Notes: generated by a model from the sequence alone, not told the origin. A stretch of DNA of 64,000 bases from Comamonas sp. B21-038 (GCF_022387135.1 NZ_CP092462.1:3658001-3722000); one strand, 5' to 3'. Positions 48,127 to 58,199 are shown, counted from the first letter of the stretch. Translations and numbers: made by a program.

Positions 48127-50091
48127 ATGCGTTCTTCATTCAGCTGGACACTGGCGCTGCTGGCCGGTTTGCTCAGCGGCCCTGCCCTTGCCCAAACGCC
48201 CGCTGCGGCGCCTGCAGCGACCACCACGGCTCCCGAAGCCACCGACGCCCGCCAGCTCTGGCAGTTGCTGGACTATGTCGCCGTGGACTACGGTGGCGCG
48301 GTCGAAAACGGCCAGATCGCCAGCGAGGGCGAATATGCCGAGATGCTGGACTTCAGCGCCAATGCGCTGCAGCAGGCGGGGGCCCTGCCTGCGCATGCCG
48401 ACAAGGCCCGGGTGACGGCCCTGGTCGGCCAACTGCGTGCGGCTGTGCAGGCCAAGGCATCTGCCGATGAGGTGGCCCAGCTGGCCCACCAGGCGGCCCA
48501 GTTGCTGGTGGCGGCCTACCCGATGCCCGTCTCCCCGGCGAAGGCTCCCGATATAAAAAAAGGCTCTCAGCTCTTTCAGCAAATCTGTGCAAGCTGCCAT
48601 GGCGCCAGCGGCGGCGGCGATGGCCCTGCGGCGCAAGGTCTGGATCCGCAGCCGATTGCGTTCAGCGATGCCCAGCGCGCCAATGCCCGCAGCCTGATGG
48701 CCTTGTACCAGGTGACCTCGCAAGGCGTGGAAGGCACGTCGATGGTGGCCTTTGGCGCACTGCCCGACGACGACCGCTGGGCACTGGCCTACTTTGTCGG
48801 CGGCCTGTCGTACAACGACGAACTGCGCGCCACCGGCAAGGCGCTGTGGCAGAGCGATGCAGGCCTGCGCGCCCGCTTTGCCGATCTGGCCGCCCTCAGC
48901 ACCACCACCGCGCAAAGCCTGACTCCGGCCATGCCGATCGAACAGGCCCGCGCGGTACTGGCCTATCTGCGCGCCAACCCCGAGGTCGTCAGCGAAGGCA
49001 AGGCCAGCGGCGTGGCGCTGTCACGCCAGCGCCTCGCGCAAAGCCTGGTGGCCCTCAAGGCCGGTGACCGCAACCAGGCGATGAAGCTGGCCCTGTCCGC
49101 CTACCTGGACGGCTTTGAGCCGCTGGAGCCCACCATTGCCGCGCGCAACAAGGCCTTGATGACCCAGGTCGAATCGGCCATGGTGCAGTACCGTGCCACG
49201 GTGGCCAGCGGCACGCTGCAGCAGGCCGAGGCCGCTGCCGGGCAGTTGCAGACCATGTTTGACCAGGTCGAGGCCGAGCTGAACGCAGGCGCGTCGGACG
49301 CCACCGCCACCTTTGTCGGCGCGCTCACCATCTTGCTGCGCGAAGGGCTGGAGGCCTTGCTGATCGTCATCGGCATGGTGGCGCTGCTGCGCAAGGCCGG
49401 CCGCCAGGATGCGCTGCGCTATGTGCATGCCGGCTGGAGCTCGGCCCTGGTCGCCGGCGGCCTGACCTGGGCCGCCGCCACCTACCTGGTGGAGATCAGC
49501 GGCGCCAGCCGCGAGGTGACCGAGGGCCTGGGCTCGGTCGTGGCGGCGCTGGTGCTGCTGAGCGTGGGCCTGTGGATGCACAGCAAGAGCAGCGCCGGCC
49601 GCTGGCAAAGCTATTTGAGCGAAAAGCTCTCGGCCAGCATGGGCCAGGGCTCCATGTGGGGCCTGTTTGCGCTGGCCTTTATCTCCGTTTACCGTGAGGT
49701 GTTCGAGACCGTGCTGTTCTTCTCGGCCCTGGCCTCGGACGGTCACCACGCCGCCTTGCTGGGCGGCGGCCTGGCTGCGGTGGCGATCCTGGCGGTGATA
49801 GCCTTGGTGCTGCTGCGCACCAGTGCCCGCATGCCCGTGGGCCGCTTCTTCTCGGCCACCTCGATCCTGGTGGCCGTGCTGGCCGTCGTGCTGATGGGCA
49901 AGGGCGTGTCCTCGCTGCAAGAGGCTGGCTGGGTCAGCGCCACGCCGCTGGCCGCGCCCCGCATCGAGCTGCTGGGCATGTTCCCCACGGTGGAGACCAT
50001 GCTGGCCCAGGCCCTGGTGCTGGCGCTGGTGGTGTTTGGCTTTGCCTACAACCGCGCTGCGGCGCGCAAGGCGCTGGGCGTCCAGAAGTAA
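48127..50091 (+). CDS. FTR1-family iron permease with N-terminal cytochrome c domain
   Basis: A 654-residue protein that fuses a signal peptide, an N-terminal helical region, a c-type haem motif CASCHG (Cys154, Cys157, His158) with a distal Met candidate in GTSMVAFG, and a C-terminal seven-helix FTR1 permease. The permease has both Fe-binding motifs, REGLE (405-409) and REVFE (523-527). FTR1 proteins import iron with partner ferroxidases; here the haem domain may pass electrons within one chain. The start has no good ribosome site. A Fur-like site sits just upstream. Confidence 0.9.
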   Translation: MRSSFSWTLALLAGLLSGPALAQTPAAAPAATTTAPEATDARQLWQLLDYVAVDYGGAVENGQIASEGEYAEMLDFSANALQQAGALPAHADKARVTALVGQLRAAVQAKASADEVAQLAHQAAQLLVAAYPMPVSPAKAPDIKKGSQLFQQICASCHGASGGGDGPAAQGLDPQPIAFSDAQRANARSLMALYQVTSQGVEGTSMVAFGALPDDDRWALAYFVGGLSYNDELRATGKALWQSDAGLRARFADLAALSTTTAQSLTPAMPIEQARAVLAYLRANPEVVSEGKASGVALSRQRLAQSLVALKAGDRNQAMKLALSAYLDGFEPLEPTIAARNKALMTQVESAMVQYRATVASGTLQQAEAAAGQLQTMFDQVEAELNAGASDATATFVGALTILLREGLEALLIVIGMVALLRKAGRQDALRYVHAGWSSALVAGGLTWAAATYLVEISGASREVTEGLGSVVAALVLLSVGLWMHSKSSAGRWQSYLSEKLSASMGQGSMWGLFALAFISVYREVFETVLFFSALASDGHHAALLGGGLAAVAILAVIALVLLRTSARMPVGRFFSATSILVAVLAVVLMGKGVSSLQEAGWVSATPLAAPRIELLGMFPTVETMLAQALVLALVVFGFAYNRAAARKALGVQK

Positions 50092-50111
50092 GCACCGCCT
50101 CATCGGCTGCC

Positions 50112-50150
50112 AGACCTCGCCCGGGTGCAGACCGGGGCGAGGTCTTTTTC
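50112..50150 (+). terminator. Terminator after the iron permease gene
   Basis: AGACCTCGCCC pairs with GGGCGAGGTCT, followed by TTTTC. A strong rho-independent terminator 20 nt past the stop. Confidence 0.9.
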
Positions 50151-50221
50151 TTTGACCGGCGCGGCGCGCAGCGACTACCATCGGCAGGGTTCCCGCGATC
50201 TCTCCACCCCCTCCCCCGACC

Positions 50222-51460
50222 ATGCGCATCATTCACACCTCGGACTGGCATCTGGGCCAGCATTTCATGGGCCAAAGCCGCCAGGCAGAGCACAGTGCGC
50301 TGATCGACTGGCTGCTGGAACAGGTGGCGGCGCAAGCCGCCGATGCGGTGCTGATGGCAGGCGATATCTTTGACACCGGCGCGCCACCCAGCTACGCCCG
50401 CGCGCTCTACAACCGCCTGGTCGCGCGCCTGCACCAGGCCGGTGTCGCGCTGCTGGTGCTGGGCGGCAACCATGACTCGGTCGCGGTGCTGGAAGAGAGC
50501 CAGGGACTGCTCCAAGCGCTGGGCACCCAGGTGATTGCCGCCACCGGCGCTGCCGAGCAGCATGTGCGCATCCTGCCGCTGCGCGATGGCACCCCTGGCT
50601 GCATCGTCTGCGCGCTGCCCTTCATCCGCCCCCGCGATGTGCTGCAAAGCCAGGCCGAGCAAAGCGCGCAGGACAAACAGCTGGCCTTGCAGCAGGTGAT
50701 ACAGGCCACCTACCAGCAGGTGTATGCGGCGGCACTGCAGCAGCAGGCGGCGCTGCAGGCCAGCCTGGGGCGGCAGTTGCCCATCATTGCCACCGGCCAC
50801 CTCACCACCGTGGGCGCGAGCAGCAGCGAATCGGTGCGCGAGATCTATGTCGGCGCGCTGGAGGCCTTTCCGACCCAGGCCTTTCCGCCGGTGGACTACA
50901 TCGCGCTGGGCCATATCCACCAGCCGCAGACAGTGGGCGGGCTGGCGCACATCCGCTACAGCGGCTCGCCCATCGCGCTGGGTTTTGACGAGGCGCGCCA
51001 GACCAAACAGATGCTGCTGGTGGAACTGGGCGCACCAGGGCTGCAGTCGGTGACAGCCCTGCCTGTGCCGGTGTTCCAGCCCATGATGGCATTGCGCAGC
51101 AGCCTGGCGGCCTTGCCCGCCGCGCTCGAGCAAGCCACTGCGCTGGCCCGGGCCGACAAAAAGGTGTGGCTGGACATCACGATCGAAGAAGATGACTACC
51201 TGGCCGACCTGCCGCTGCGCGTGCAGGCACTCGCCGACGGCTTGCCGCTGCAGCTGCTGCGGGTCAAAAGGCTGCGCGGTCGGGCAGCAGCACAGTGGAG
51301 CGGCCCGGCCGTCGAGGCGCTGGATGCGCTGACCCCTGCACAGGTGTTCGAGCGCCGCCTGGCGCTGGAAACCATGGACGCCGAGCTGCAGCAGGCGCTG
51401 ACCACGCGCTACCAGAGCGTGCTGCAGTCGCTGGCCAACCCCAGCGGGGAGCCGCTATGA
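50222..51460 (+). CDS. sbcD: Exonuclease SbcCD subunit D
   Basis: A 412-residue metallophosphoesterase, the nuclease subunit of SbcCD that cleaves DNA hairpins and protein-blocked ends. HTSDWHLGQHF, LMAGDIFDTG, GGNHDSV, then ATGHLTTVG and ALGHIHQPQ supply the metal ligands. Ends in ATGA with sbcC, so the two are coupled. Standard length. Confidence 0.97.
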   Translation: MRIIHTSDWHLGQHFMGQSRQAEHSALIDWLLEQVAAQAADAVLMAGDIFDTGAPPSYARALYNRLVARLHQAGVALLVLGGNHDSVAVLEESQGLLQALGTQVIAATGAAEQHVRILPLRDGTPGCIVCALPFIRPRDVLQSQAEQSAQDKQLALQQVIQATYQQVYAAALQQQAALQASLGRQLPIIATGHLTTVGASSSESVREIYVGALEAFPTQAFPPVDYIALGHIHQPQTVGGLAHIRYSGSPIALGFDEARQTKQMLLVELGAPGLQSVTALPVPVFQPMMALRSSLAALPAALEQATALARADKKVWLDITIEEDDYLADLPLRVQALADGLPLQLLRVKRLRGRAAAQWSGPAVEALDALTPAQVFERRLALETMDAELQQALTTRYQSVLQSLANPSGEPL

Positions 51461-54400
51461 AGATACGCAGCCTGCGCCTCAAGAATCTGAACTCGCTCAA
51501 AGGCGAGTGGCGCATCGATTTCACCGCAGCGCCCTTTGCCGACAACAGCCTGTTTGCGATCACCGGCCCGACGGGTGCCGGCAAATCGACCTTGCTCGAT
51601 GCGATCTGCCTGGCGCTCTACCACCAGACACCCCGGCTGGCGAGCATCAGCGCCGGCAGCAACGACCTGATGACGCGCCACACGGCCGACTGCCTGGCCG
51701 AGGTGGAGTTCGAGGTCAAGGGCACCGTCTACCGCGCCTTCTGGAGCCAGCGCCGTGCCCGCGACAAGGCCAGCGGCGCGCTGCAAGGGCCCAGGGTAGA
51801 GCTGGCGCGCGTGGCCGATGGCGAAATCCTGAGCACCCACAGCAGCGACAAACTGCGCCAGATGACCGAGATCACCGGGCTGGATTTTCAGCGCTTTACC
51901 AAATCGATGCTGCTGGCCCAGGGCGGGTTTGCGGCCTTTTTGGAGGCCAAGGCGAATGAGCGCGCCGAGCTGCTCGAGGAGCTGACCGGCACCGACATCT
52001 ACAGCCAGATATCGCAAACCGTGTTTGAGCGCGCCCGCGATGCCCGCCAGGCGCTGGAGCGTGACAAGGCCCAGGCGGGCGCTGTGCAGCTGCTGCCCGA
52101 GGCCGAGCGCGCGCAATTGCAGGCCGACGCACAGCGACTGCAGGATGCACTGGCCACACTGCAAACCCGCCATGCCGCGCTGCAAGCCCTGCAGCACTGG
52201 CAGCAGCAAACCGCACAAGCGGCGCAGGCACAGCAACAGGCCCAGGTGCGCCTGCAACAAGCCCAGCAAGAACTGCAGGCTGCCACCCCCGATCTGGAGC
52301 GTCTGCAGGCCCATGGGCCTGCGCAGGCGATTGCTCCACTGCATGCAGCCTGGCAGCAGGCGCAAGCGGCCACTACTGCAGGCCAGGCCGTACTGGCCCC
52401 CTTGCAGGGCCGTCTGGCCGATGCCCACAGCCGCCAGTGGCAGCTGCAACAGCATGCCAGCACGCTGGCGCTGCATGCCCAGCAGCAGGCCGAGCAGGCA
52501 CTCCAGCAGCTGCAAAACCAGCAGAGCGATCTGCAGCACTGGCTGCAGCAGCACCAGGCCCTTGCCGCGCTGGGCGACCAGCTGAGCGGCTGGCGCGAGC
52601 AGCTGGCGCAGCGCCAGCAGCAGCAGCGCCAGTTGGCGAAAGAGCAAGCCATGCTGCAGCAAGCCCGGGAACAAGGCCAGTTGCTGCAGCAGCAGATGGC
52701 GGCACAGGCCACCCATCTGCAACAGGCCCAAGCCGTGCAGCAGCAGGCAGATGCCGCAGTGCACGAGGCGCAGACCGCACTACAAAGCCGCCTGGCGCCC
52801 TATGGCGGCAGCCTGGGCCAGTTGCGCAGCCACTGGCAGACCGCACAGCAGCACCAGCAAGCCTGGCAGCAGTTGCTGCAACACGTGCAGCAACGCCCAC
52901 CGCTGGCGCGGGATGCAGAGCAGCTGGGCGATGCGCTGCAGGCCTGCGCCGCACCGCTGGCCCAGCAGCAGGCCACGTTGGCCGCACTGCGCAGCCAGTA
53001 CAAAGCGCAGAAGGAGCGGGTGAGCGACAAACAGCGCCTGTTGGCGCAAGAAGAGCGCATCCAAAGCCTGGAAGCCCATCGCCAGGCCCTGCAGCCGGGC
53101 GAAGCCTGCCCCCTGTGCGGCGCCCATGAGCACCCGGCGATTGCTGCCTATGCGGCCCTCGATGTATCAGCCACCGCCGCCGCGCTGCAGACCGCGCAGG
53201 CCGAGCTGGAAGCGCTGCAGCACCAGGGCGAGCAGCTCAGCGCCGCGCATGCAGCGGCCCAGAATCAGCAGACCAGTCTGCAGGCCCAATTAACGGCGGC
53301 CGAGCAACGGCTGGATGCATGGCAACAGCAATGGCAGACCCTGTGCAACGCCATGGTCCCGCCCATCTCTGCATCTGCCTGGCAGCAGCCGCAAACCCTC
53401 GCAGAGGCGCAGCAAGCCCGTGCCGCGCAAGCCGCCCAGTTGCAACAGGGCTTGGCCGCAGCCGAAGCTGCAGAGCAAGCACTGCAGCGCGCCAAAGACA
53501 GCGCCCATGCAGCGGCCCAAAGCCTGCAAGAGGCGCAGCATGCGCAAGCGCGCCTGCAGCAGACCCAGCAAGACAACAGCAACCAGCAGCAACGCCTGCT
53601 CCAGGCTGTAGCGGATGTGCAAGCGCTGGTCGATGCGGCCGAGGCCGCGTTGCAATCCAGCCTCACCCCGCTGGGCCTGGCGATGCCGCCCGCCGACGGC
53701 CACGATGCCTGGTTACAGGCCCGCCAGCAGGAATGGCAGCAGTGGCAACAGCACCATACGCAGCTGCACACCGTCGCCCAGCAGCTGGGGCTGCAACAGC
53801 TCCAGGCGAGCCAGTGCGCGCAAGAGGCCCGGCAATGGCAGCAGCGCCTGGCGCAATCGCCGCCACCGGCGCAGACGGGTGCCGCGGCCATCGCGCTGCC
53901 CGCCACGCTGGCCGATTGCGCTGCACTGCTGGAACAGACCCGCCAAGCGCTGGCCAGCCTTGACGGCCAGACCCGGCAAGCGGGCCAGCAACTCGAGCAG
54001 CTGCAGTCGGCACAAGCACTGGCGCTGGCTGCTTGGGACCAGGGCTTGCAGGCGAGCCCCTTTGCCGATGCACAGGCTTTTGCGCACGCATTGTTGCCAC
54101 CGGGCGAGCTGGAGCGGCTCACCCAGCAGCGCGATGGCCTGCAGCTGGCGCTGCAACGCGCCAGCACGGTGGCCGAGGAAGCGGCGCAACACCACCAGCA
54201 ACTGCAAGCCCAGGCCCTGACCGCTGAAACACCCGAGGCGCTGGACGCGCAATGGCAGGCCTTGGAAGCAGAGCGCAACCAGACGGCTGAGCGCATGGGC
54301 GCCCACCGCGCGCGCCTGGCCGATGACGACCAGCGCCGCAGCGGCCAGCAGGCCTTGCTGGCGCAGATCGCGGCGCAGGAGCGCGACAGCGAGCTGTGGC

Positions 54401-54897
54401 AACGGTTGGATGGGCTGATCGGCTCAGCCAAGGGCGACAAGTACCGCAAGTTTGCCCAGGGCCTGACCCTGGACCATTTGCTGGCCCTGGCCAACGGCCA
54501 TCTGGCGCGTCTGCATGGCCGCTACCTGCTGCAGCGCAAGAGCACCGGCGAGCTGGAGCTCGATATCGTCGACAGCTGGCAAGGCGATGTCGCGCGCGAT
54601 ACCCGCACCTTGTCGGGGGGTGAGGCCTTTCTGGTCAGCCTGGCACTGGCGCTCGCGTTGTCGGACCTGGTCAGCAGCAAGACCTCGATCGATTCGCTGT
54701 TCCTGGATGAGGGCTTTGGTACGCTGGACGGCGACACGCTGGAAGTGGCATTGACGGCGCTGGACACGCTCAACGCCAGCGGCAAGATGATCGGCATCAT
54801 CAGCCATGTGGAGGCGCTCAAGGAGCGCATTCCGGCGCAGATCCGGGTGGAGAAGGGCGCGGGAATTGGCTACTCGCGCCTGGAACTCCACCGCTGA
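51457..54897 (+). CDS. sbcC: Exonuclease SbcCD subunit C
   Basis: A 1146-residue Rad50-like ATPase. Walker A is GPTGAGKST near residue 40; a very long Gln/Ala-rich coiled coil contains the zinc hook CPLCG (Cys551, Cys554); the C-terminal half has LSGGEAF and Walker B SLFLDEGFGTLD. It pairs with SbcD to process hairpins and palindromes. The coiled coil is extremely Gln/Ala-rich, as is common in GC-rich hosts. Confidence 0.97.
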   Translation: MKIRSLRLKNLNSLKGEWRIDFTAAPFADNSLFAITGPTGAGKSTLLDAICLALYHQTPRLASISAGSNDLMTRHTADCLAEVEFEVKGTVYRAFWSQRRARDKASGALQGPRVELARVADGEILSTHSSDKLRQMTEITGLDFQRFTKSMLLAQGGFAAFLEAKANERAELLEELTGTDIYSQISQTVFERARDARQALERDKAQAGAVQLLPEAERAQLQADAQRLQDALATLQTRHAALQALQHWQQQTAQAAQAQQQAQVRLQQAQQELQAATPDLERLQAHGPAQAIAPLHAAWQQAQAATTAGQAVLAPLQGRLADAHSRQWQLQQHASTLALHAQQQAEQALQQLQNQQSDLQHWLQQHQALAALGDQLSGWREQLAQRQQQQRQLAKEQAMLQQAREQGQLLQQQMAAQATHLQQAQAVQQQADAAVHEAQTALQSRLAPYGGSLGQLRSHWQTAQQHQQAWQQLLQHVQQRPPLARDAEQLGDALQACAAPLAQQQATLAALRSQYKAQKERVSDKQRLLAQEERIQSLEAHRQALQPGEACPLCGAHEHPAIAAYAALDVSATAAALQTAQAELEALQHQGEQLSAAHAAAQNQQTSLQAQLTAAEQRLDAWQQQWQTLCNAMVPPISASAWQQPQTLAEAQQARAAQAAQLQQGLAAAEAAEQALQRAKDSAHAAAQSLQEAQHAQARLQQTQQDNSNQQQRLLQAVADVQALVDAAEAALQSSLTPLGLAMPPADGHDAWLQARQQEWQQWQQHHTQLHTVAQQLGLQQLQASQCAQEARQWQQRLAQSPPPAQTGAAAIALPATLADCAALLEQTRQALASLDGQTRQAGQQLEQLQSAQALALAAWDQGLQASPFADAQAFAHALLPPGELERLTQQRDGLQLALQRASTVAEEAAQHHQQLQAQALTAETPEALDAQWQALEAERNQTAERMGAHRARLADDDQRRSGQQALLAQIAAQERDSELWQRLDGLIGSAKGDKYRKFAQGLTLDHLLALANGHLARLHGRYLLQRKSTGELELDIVDSWQGDVARDTRTLSGGEAFLVSLALALALSDLVSSKTSIDSLFLDEGFGTLDGDTLEVALTALDTLNASGKMIGIISHVEALKERIPAQIRVEKGAGIGYSRLELHR

Positions 54898-55018
54898 GCG
54901 CTGGGCAGCGGGTTTGCCAGGGGCTTACCTTATTGCGCCATGGGGATGCGCCCCGCCCGTCCGCCCTGCTGCGGCCATATCAGCTACCATCCATGCCCTT
55001 GCTTGATAGGTACAAGCC

Positions 55019-56797
55019 ATGATCCGGATTGCAGAACTCAAACTCCCCCTCTCGGCGGTGCCCTACCACCCCGACAACCACACCGAATACGCGCCCCAGG
55101 AGGCGCTCAGCCAGCTGGCCGCCCAGCGCCTGGGCCTGCAGCCCGCCGCTATTGCTCAGCTGCAGGTGCACAAGCGCAGCTTTGATGCGCGCAAGTCCGA
55201 GCTGCTGGCGGTCTACATCGTCGATGTGACCTTGGCAGAGCCCGCGCAGGAAGCGGCCTTGCTGCAGCGCTTTGCGGCAGACTCGCATGTGAACCCGACG
55301 CCCGACATGGCCTGGCACCCGGTGGGCCAGGCGCCGGCGGACATGCAGGATCGCCCGGTGGTGGTGGGCTTTGGGCCCTGCGGCATTTTTGCAGCGCTGG
55401 TGCTGGCGCAGATGGGCTTCAAGCCCATCGTGCTGGAGCGCGGCAAGACGGTGCGCCAGCGCACCAAGGACACTTGGGGGCTGTGGCGCAAGCGCCGGTT
55501 GACGCCCGAATCGAATGTGCAGTTTGGCGAAGGCGGCGCAGGCACCTTCTCGGATGGCAAGCTCTACAGCCAGATCAAGGACCCGCGCCACCTGGGCCGC
55601 AAGGTGATGCAGGAGTTCGTCACCTACGGCGCGCCGCCGGAGATCCTGTTCACCGCCCACCCCCACATCGGCACCTTCAAGCTGGTCAAGGTGGTCGAGG
55701 GCATCCGCGAGGAGATCGTGCGTCTGGGCGGTGAGATCCGCTTTGAGCAAAAGGTCACCGATGTGCTGGTCGAGGGCGATGCACGCCAGCTGGTGGGCCT
55801 GCAGGTACTGGACCAGGCGAGTGGCGAGCGCTACACCCTGCCGACCCGGCATGCAGTGATGGCACTGGGCCACAGCTCGCGCGACACATTTGCGATGTTC
55901 TACGAGCGCGGCGTGGCCATGGAGGCCAAGCCCTTCTCGGTGGGCTTTCGCATCGAACACCCGCAAAGCGTCATCGACCGCGCACGCTGGGGCAAGGATG
56001 CCGGCCACCCGCTGCTGGGCGCGGCCGACTACAAGCTGGTGCACCATGCGAAGAATGGCCGCGCCGTCTACAGCTTTTGCATGTGCCCGGGCGGCACCGT
56101 GGTGGCCGCCACCAGCGAGCCCGAGCGCGTGGTGACCAATGGCATGAGCCAGTACTCCCGCGCCGAGCGCAATGCCAATGCCGGCATGGTCTGCGCGATC
56201 AACCCCGAAGACTACCCGCAGGATGCCGAGAGCTTTGCCTGGGCCTTTGGTGGCAAGACCTATGGCGTGGAGGCGCAGGCCCCTGGCGCTTTCCACCCGC
56301 TGTCGGGCATCGTGCTGCAGCGCCAGCTGGAATCGAAAGCCTATCTGCTGGGTGGCCAGAACTACAGCGCCCCGGGCCAGCTGGTGGGCGATTTTGTCGC
56401 AGGCACGCCTTCGACGGCCTTTGGCCATGTGGAGCCCTCCTACAAGCCGGGCATCACCCTGGGCGACCTGCACCAGGCCCTGCCGGCCTACGCGATCGAG
56501 GCCATGCGCGAGGCCCTGCCTGCGTTTGGCAAAAAGATCCGGGGCTATGACATGCGCGATGCCATCCTGACCGGTGTGGAGACCCGCACCTCGTCGCCGG
56601 TCAAGATCGGACGGGGCGCTGATTTTCAGAGCGATAACACGCGTGGCCTGTACCCGGCCGGAGAAGGCGCCAGCTATGCCGGCGGCATTCTGTCCGCAGG
56701 AGTCGATGGCATCAAGGTGGGCGAGGCGGTGGCCTGCGCCATTCTGGGGCTGCCCGTGCCGTCGTCGGGCTCGCGCGGCTCGGGAGCCGCGTTGTAA
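55019..56797 (+). CDS. FAD-dependent dehydrogenase-like protein (COG2509 type)
   Basis: A 592-residue flavoprotein. After an N-terminal domain (to about residue 110) comes VVVGFGPCGIFAALVLAQMG, ESNVQFGEGGAGTFSDGKL, and late YPAGEGASYAGGILSAGVDG. This matches the COG2509-type family, large FAD enzymes of unknown substrate. Cys in SFCMCPGG is a notable conserved-looking pair. Monocistronic. Confidence 0.87.
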   Translation: MIRIAELKLPLSAVPYHPDNHTEYAPQEALSQLAAQRLGLQPAAIAQLQVHKRSFDARKSELLAVYIVDVTLAEPAQEAALLQRFAADSHVNPTPDMAWHPVGQAPADMQDRPVVVGFGPCGIFAALVLAQMGFKPIVLERGKTVRQRTKDTWGLWRKRRLTPESNVQFGEGGAGTFSDGKLYSQIKDPRHLGRKVMQEFVTYGAPPEILFTAHPHIGTFKLVKVVEGIREEIVRLGGEIRFEQKVTDVLVEGDARQLVGLQVLDQASGERYTLPTRHAVMALGHSSRDTFAMFYERGVAMEAKPFSVGFRIEHPQSVIDRARWGKDAGHPLLGAADYKLVHHAKNGRAVYSFCMCPGGTVVAATSEPERVVTNGMSQYSRAERNANAGMVCAINPEDYPQDAESFAWAFGGKTYGVEAQAPGAFHPLSGIVLQRQLESKAYLLGGQNYSAPGQLVGDFVAGTPSTAFGHVEPSYKPGITLGDLHQALPAYAIEAMREALPAFGKKIRGYDMRDAILTGVETRTSSPVKIGRGADFQSDNTRGLYPAGEGASYAGGILSAGVDGIKVGEAVACAILGLPVPSSGSRGSGAAL

Positions 56798-57052
56798 CGT
56801 GCGGGGCTGCCGTCCTGACTGCGGCCCGTGTAAGCCGGCTGGAGGGGCCGGAGCGCGGGCCCATGCCTGCGCAGCACGCAGCGGGCAGGCCCCTGCCCCG
56901 CAACGCGACAACAATTTACGGCATGTACCGCTTAACAACGGCTTAAAAAACGGCTTCTTACAACTTTGAGGTCCGCACGCCACAAACGAATCCCGACCTC
57001 CAGCGCAGCCCCCTAGAATTTTGGATTGTTCTGATGTTGCTGAAGGTTGCCC

Positions 57053-57637
57053 ATGCCCGCGATCCCCTCTACCTTCTGGTCCCGCCGGAACGCTTCTGGC
57101 CTGAGTGCTGCCAGCTGGTGTGCGGCCCTGCTCTGTGCGCTGTCCGGCTCTGCCTGGGCAGCCAGCGTCGATGACCCGGATGGCAGCGACAGCTCCGTGC
57201 TGTCTGGCTGGACCTTGGGTTACTCCCCCTACACCTACCACTACTCCAACGCCAAGAAGGAGCGTGACTTCGAACCCGATGACGAGCGGCACAAATATGT
57301 ATGGCTGCTCAACGCCGAGAAAAGGCTCGATGACCACCAGGTGGCCGGCTTTGCCTATTTCAGCAATTCCTTTGGCCAGCCCAGCCAGTACGCGTATTAC
57401 GGCTGGCAGTTCCAGCCGCTGTCCAGCACGCCACAGCTGTTTTTCAAGCTCACCGGCGGCGTGATCCATGGCTACAAATACCCCTACCACCGCAAGATTC
57501 CGCTCAACAACCGCAACGGCTGGGGCATCACTGCCATCCCGGCTGTAGGCTGGAACTACAACCAGCACTGGGGCGGCCAGCTCAATGTGCTGGGCAAGTC
57601 CGCACTGATGTTTCAGCTGAACTACACGATGCGCTGA
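57053..57637 (+). CDS. Small outer-membrane beta-barrel-like protein of unknown function
   Basis: A 194-residue secreted protein with signal peptide ending about SAWA. The mature part is aromatic and alternating in pattern: TLGYSPYTYHYSNAKKE, VAGFAYFSNSFGQPSQYAYY, LTGGVIHGYKYPYH and a C-terminal FQLNYTMR. This suggests a small beta-barrel, loosely PagP-like in size. AAGG lies upstream of ATG 57053. I do not recognise the function. Confidence 0.6.
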   Translation: MPAIPSTFWSRRNASGLSAASWCAALLCALSGSAWAASVDDPDGSDSSVLSGWTLGYSPYTYHYSNAKKERDFEPDDERHKYVWLLNAEKRLDDHQVAGFAYFSNSFGQPSQYAYYGWQFQPLSSTPQLFFKLTGGVIHGYKYPYHRKIPLNNRNGWGITAIPAVGWNYNQHWGGQLNVLGKSALMFQLNYTMR

Positions 57638-57686
57638 GCCGCGCTGCAGACCGGACCCTGGTCAGGGCCTGGCCTGCCAGGCCACT

Positions 57687-58199
57687 TCAGCGGCGCTCCC
57701 AATGTCCGCCACGGGCCTGCCAGCCATGGGGGCCGCGCACCCATTCACGGGGCACCCAGCGGTCACCATGGTGCGGAGGTGCCGCCCAGCGGCCTTCACG
57801 CCAGACATAACGGCCTCCGCTCCAATCCCAAAAGCCGCCAATCCAGACCTGGGTCGCCATCGGTGCCACCGCTACCGGAACGGGCTCATAACGCAGGGGC
57901 GGCGGCGCTTCCGCCGATACGACCACCGCCGCAGGATTGCCATAGGCATAGGGCTCGGCGGGTGCGACAACGCAGCCGGTCACCAGGGCGGCGACCGCCA
58001 GGGCCCCGGCCCCCAAAGCAGCCGAACGCCCCGGGATGCTCTGCAAAACGCTCGCCAAGCGGGATGAGACGCAAGGCGTGTTTGGCCGTCGAGCCGTAGC
58101 CATTGACAAGGAAGACAACGCAGCGGATCGCCCGAGACCGCGTTCAGACCCGGGCAGGGAGTTTTGCAGAGGGTCCCCAGAAGTGGGAGTGTGCAACAT
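57687..58199 (-). CDS. YXWGXW-like lipoprotein of unknown function
   Basis: A protein with a lipobox at VAALVTGC and a mature part rich in Trp/Gly/Arg: QVWIGGFWDWSGGRYVWREG then DRWVPREWVRGPHGW, like YXWGXW-repeat proteins. The start is uncertain: ATG 58199 has GGAGA 7 nt upstream but puts about 80 residues before the lipobox Cys, too long for a signal peptide; ATG 58103 gives a better signal length but no ribosome site. The long version covers the 47-bp repeat at 58123, so that part may be repeat-derived rather than protein. Confidence 0.65.
   Translation of the reverse strand: MLHTPTSGDPLQNSLPGSERGLGRSAALSSLSMATARRPNTPCVSSRLASVLQSIPGRSAALGAGALAVAALVTGCVVAPAEPYAYGNPAAVVVSAEAPPPLRYEPVPVAVAPMATQVWIGGFWDWSGGRYVWREGRWAAPPHHGDRWVPREWVRGPHGWQARGGHWERR
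58123..58169 (-). repeat. 47-bp intergenic repeat, copy 2 (inverted)
   Basis: Its reverse complement matches 4371-4417 at 44 of 47 positions. It lies at or inside the 5' end of the YXWGXW lipoprotein gene. Next to it TGCAGAGGGTCCCCAG (58165-58180) matches the extra 16-mer near copy 1 with one change. Confidence 0.75.

Noticed and set aside
54980-57568. 862-codon minus-strand frame
   Set aside because: It is antisense to the FAD protein at 55019-56797 and lacks any family motif.
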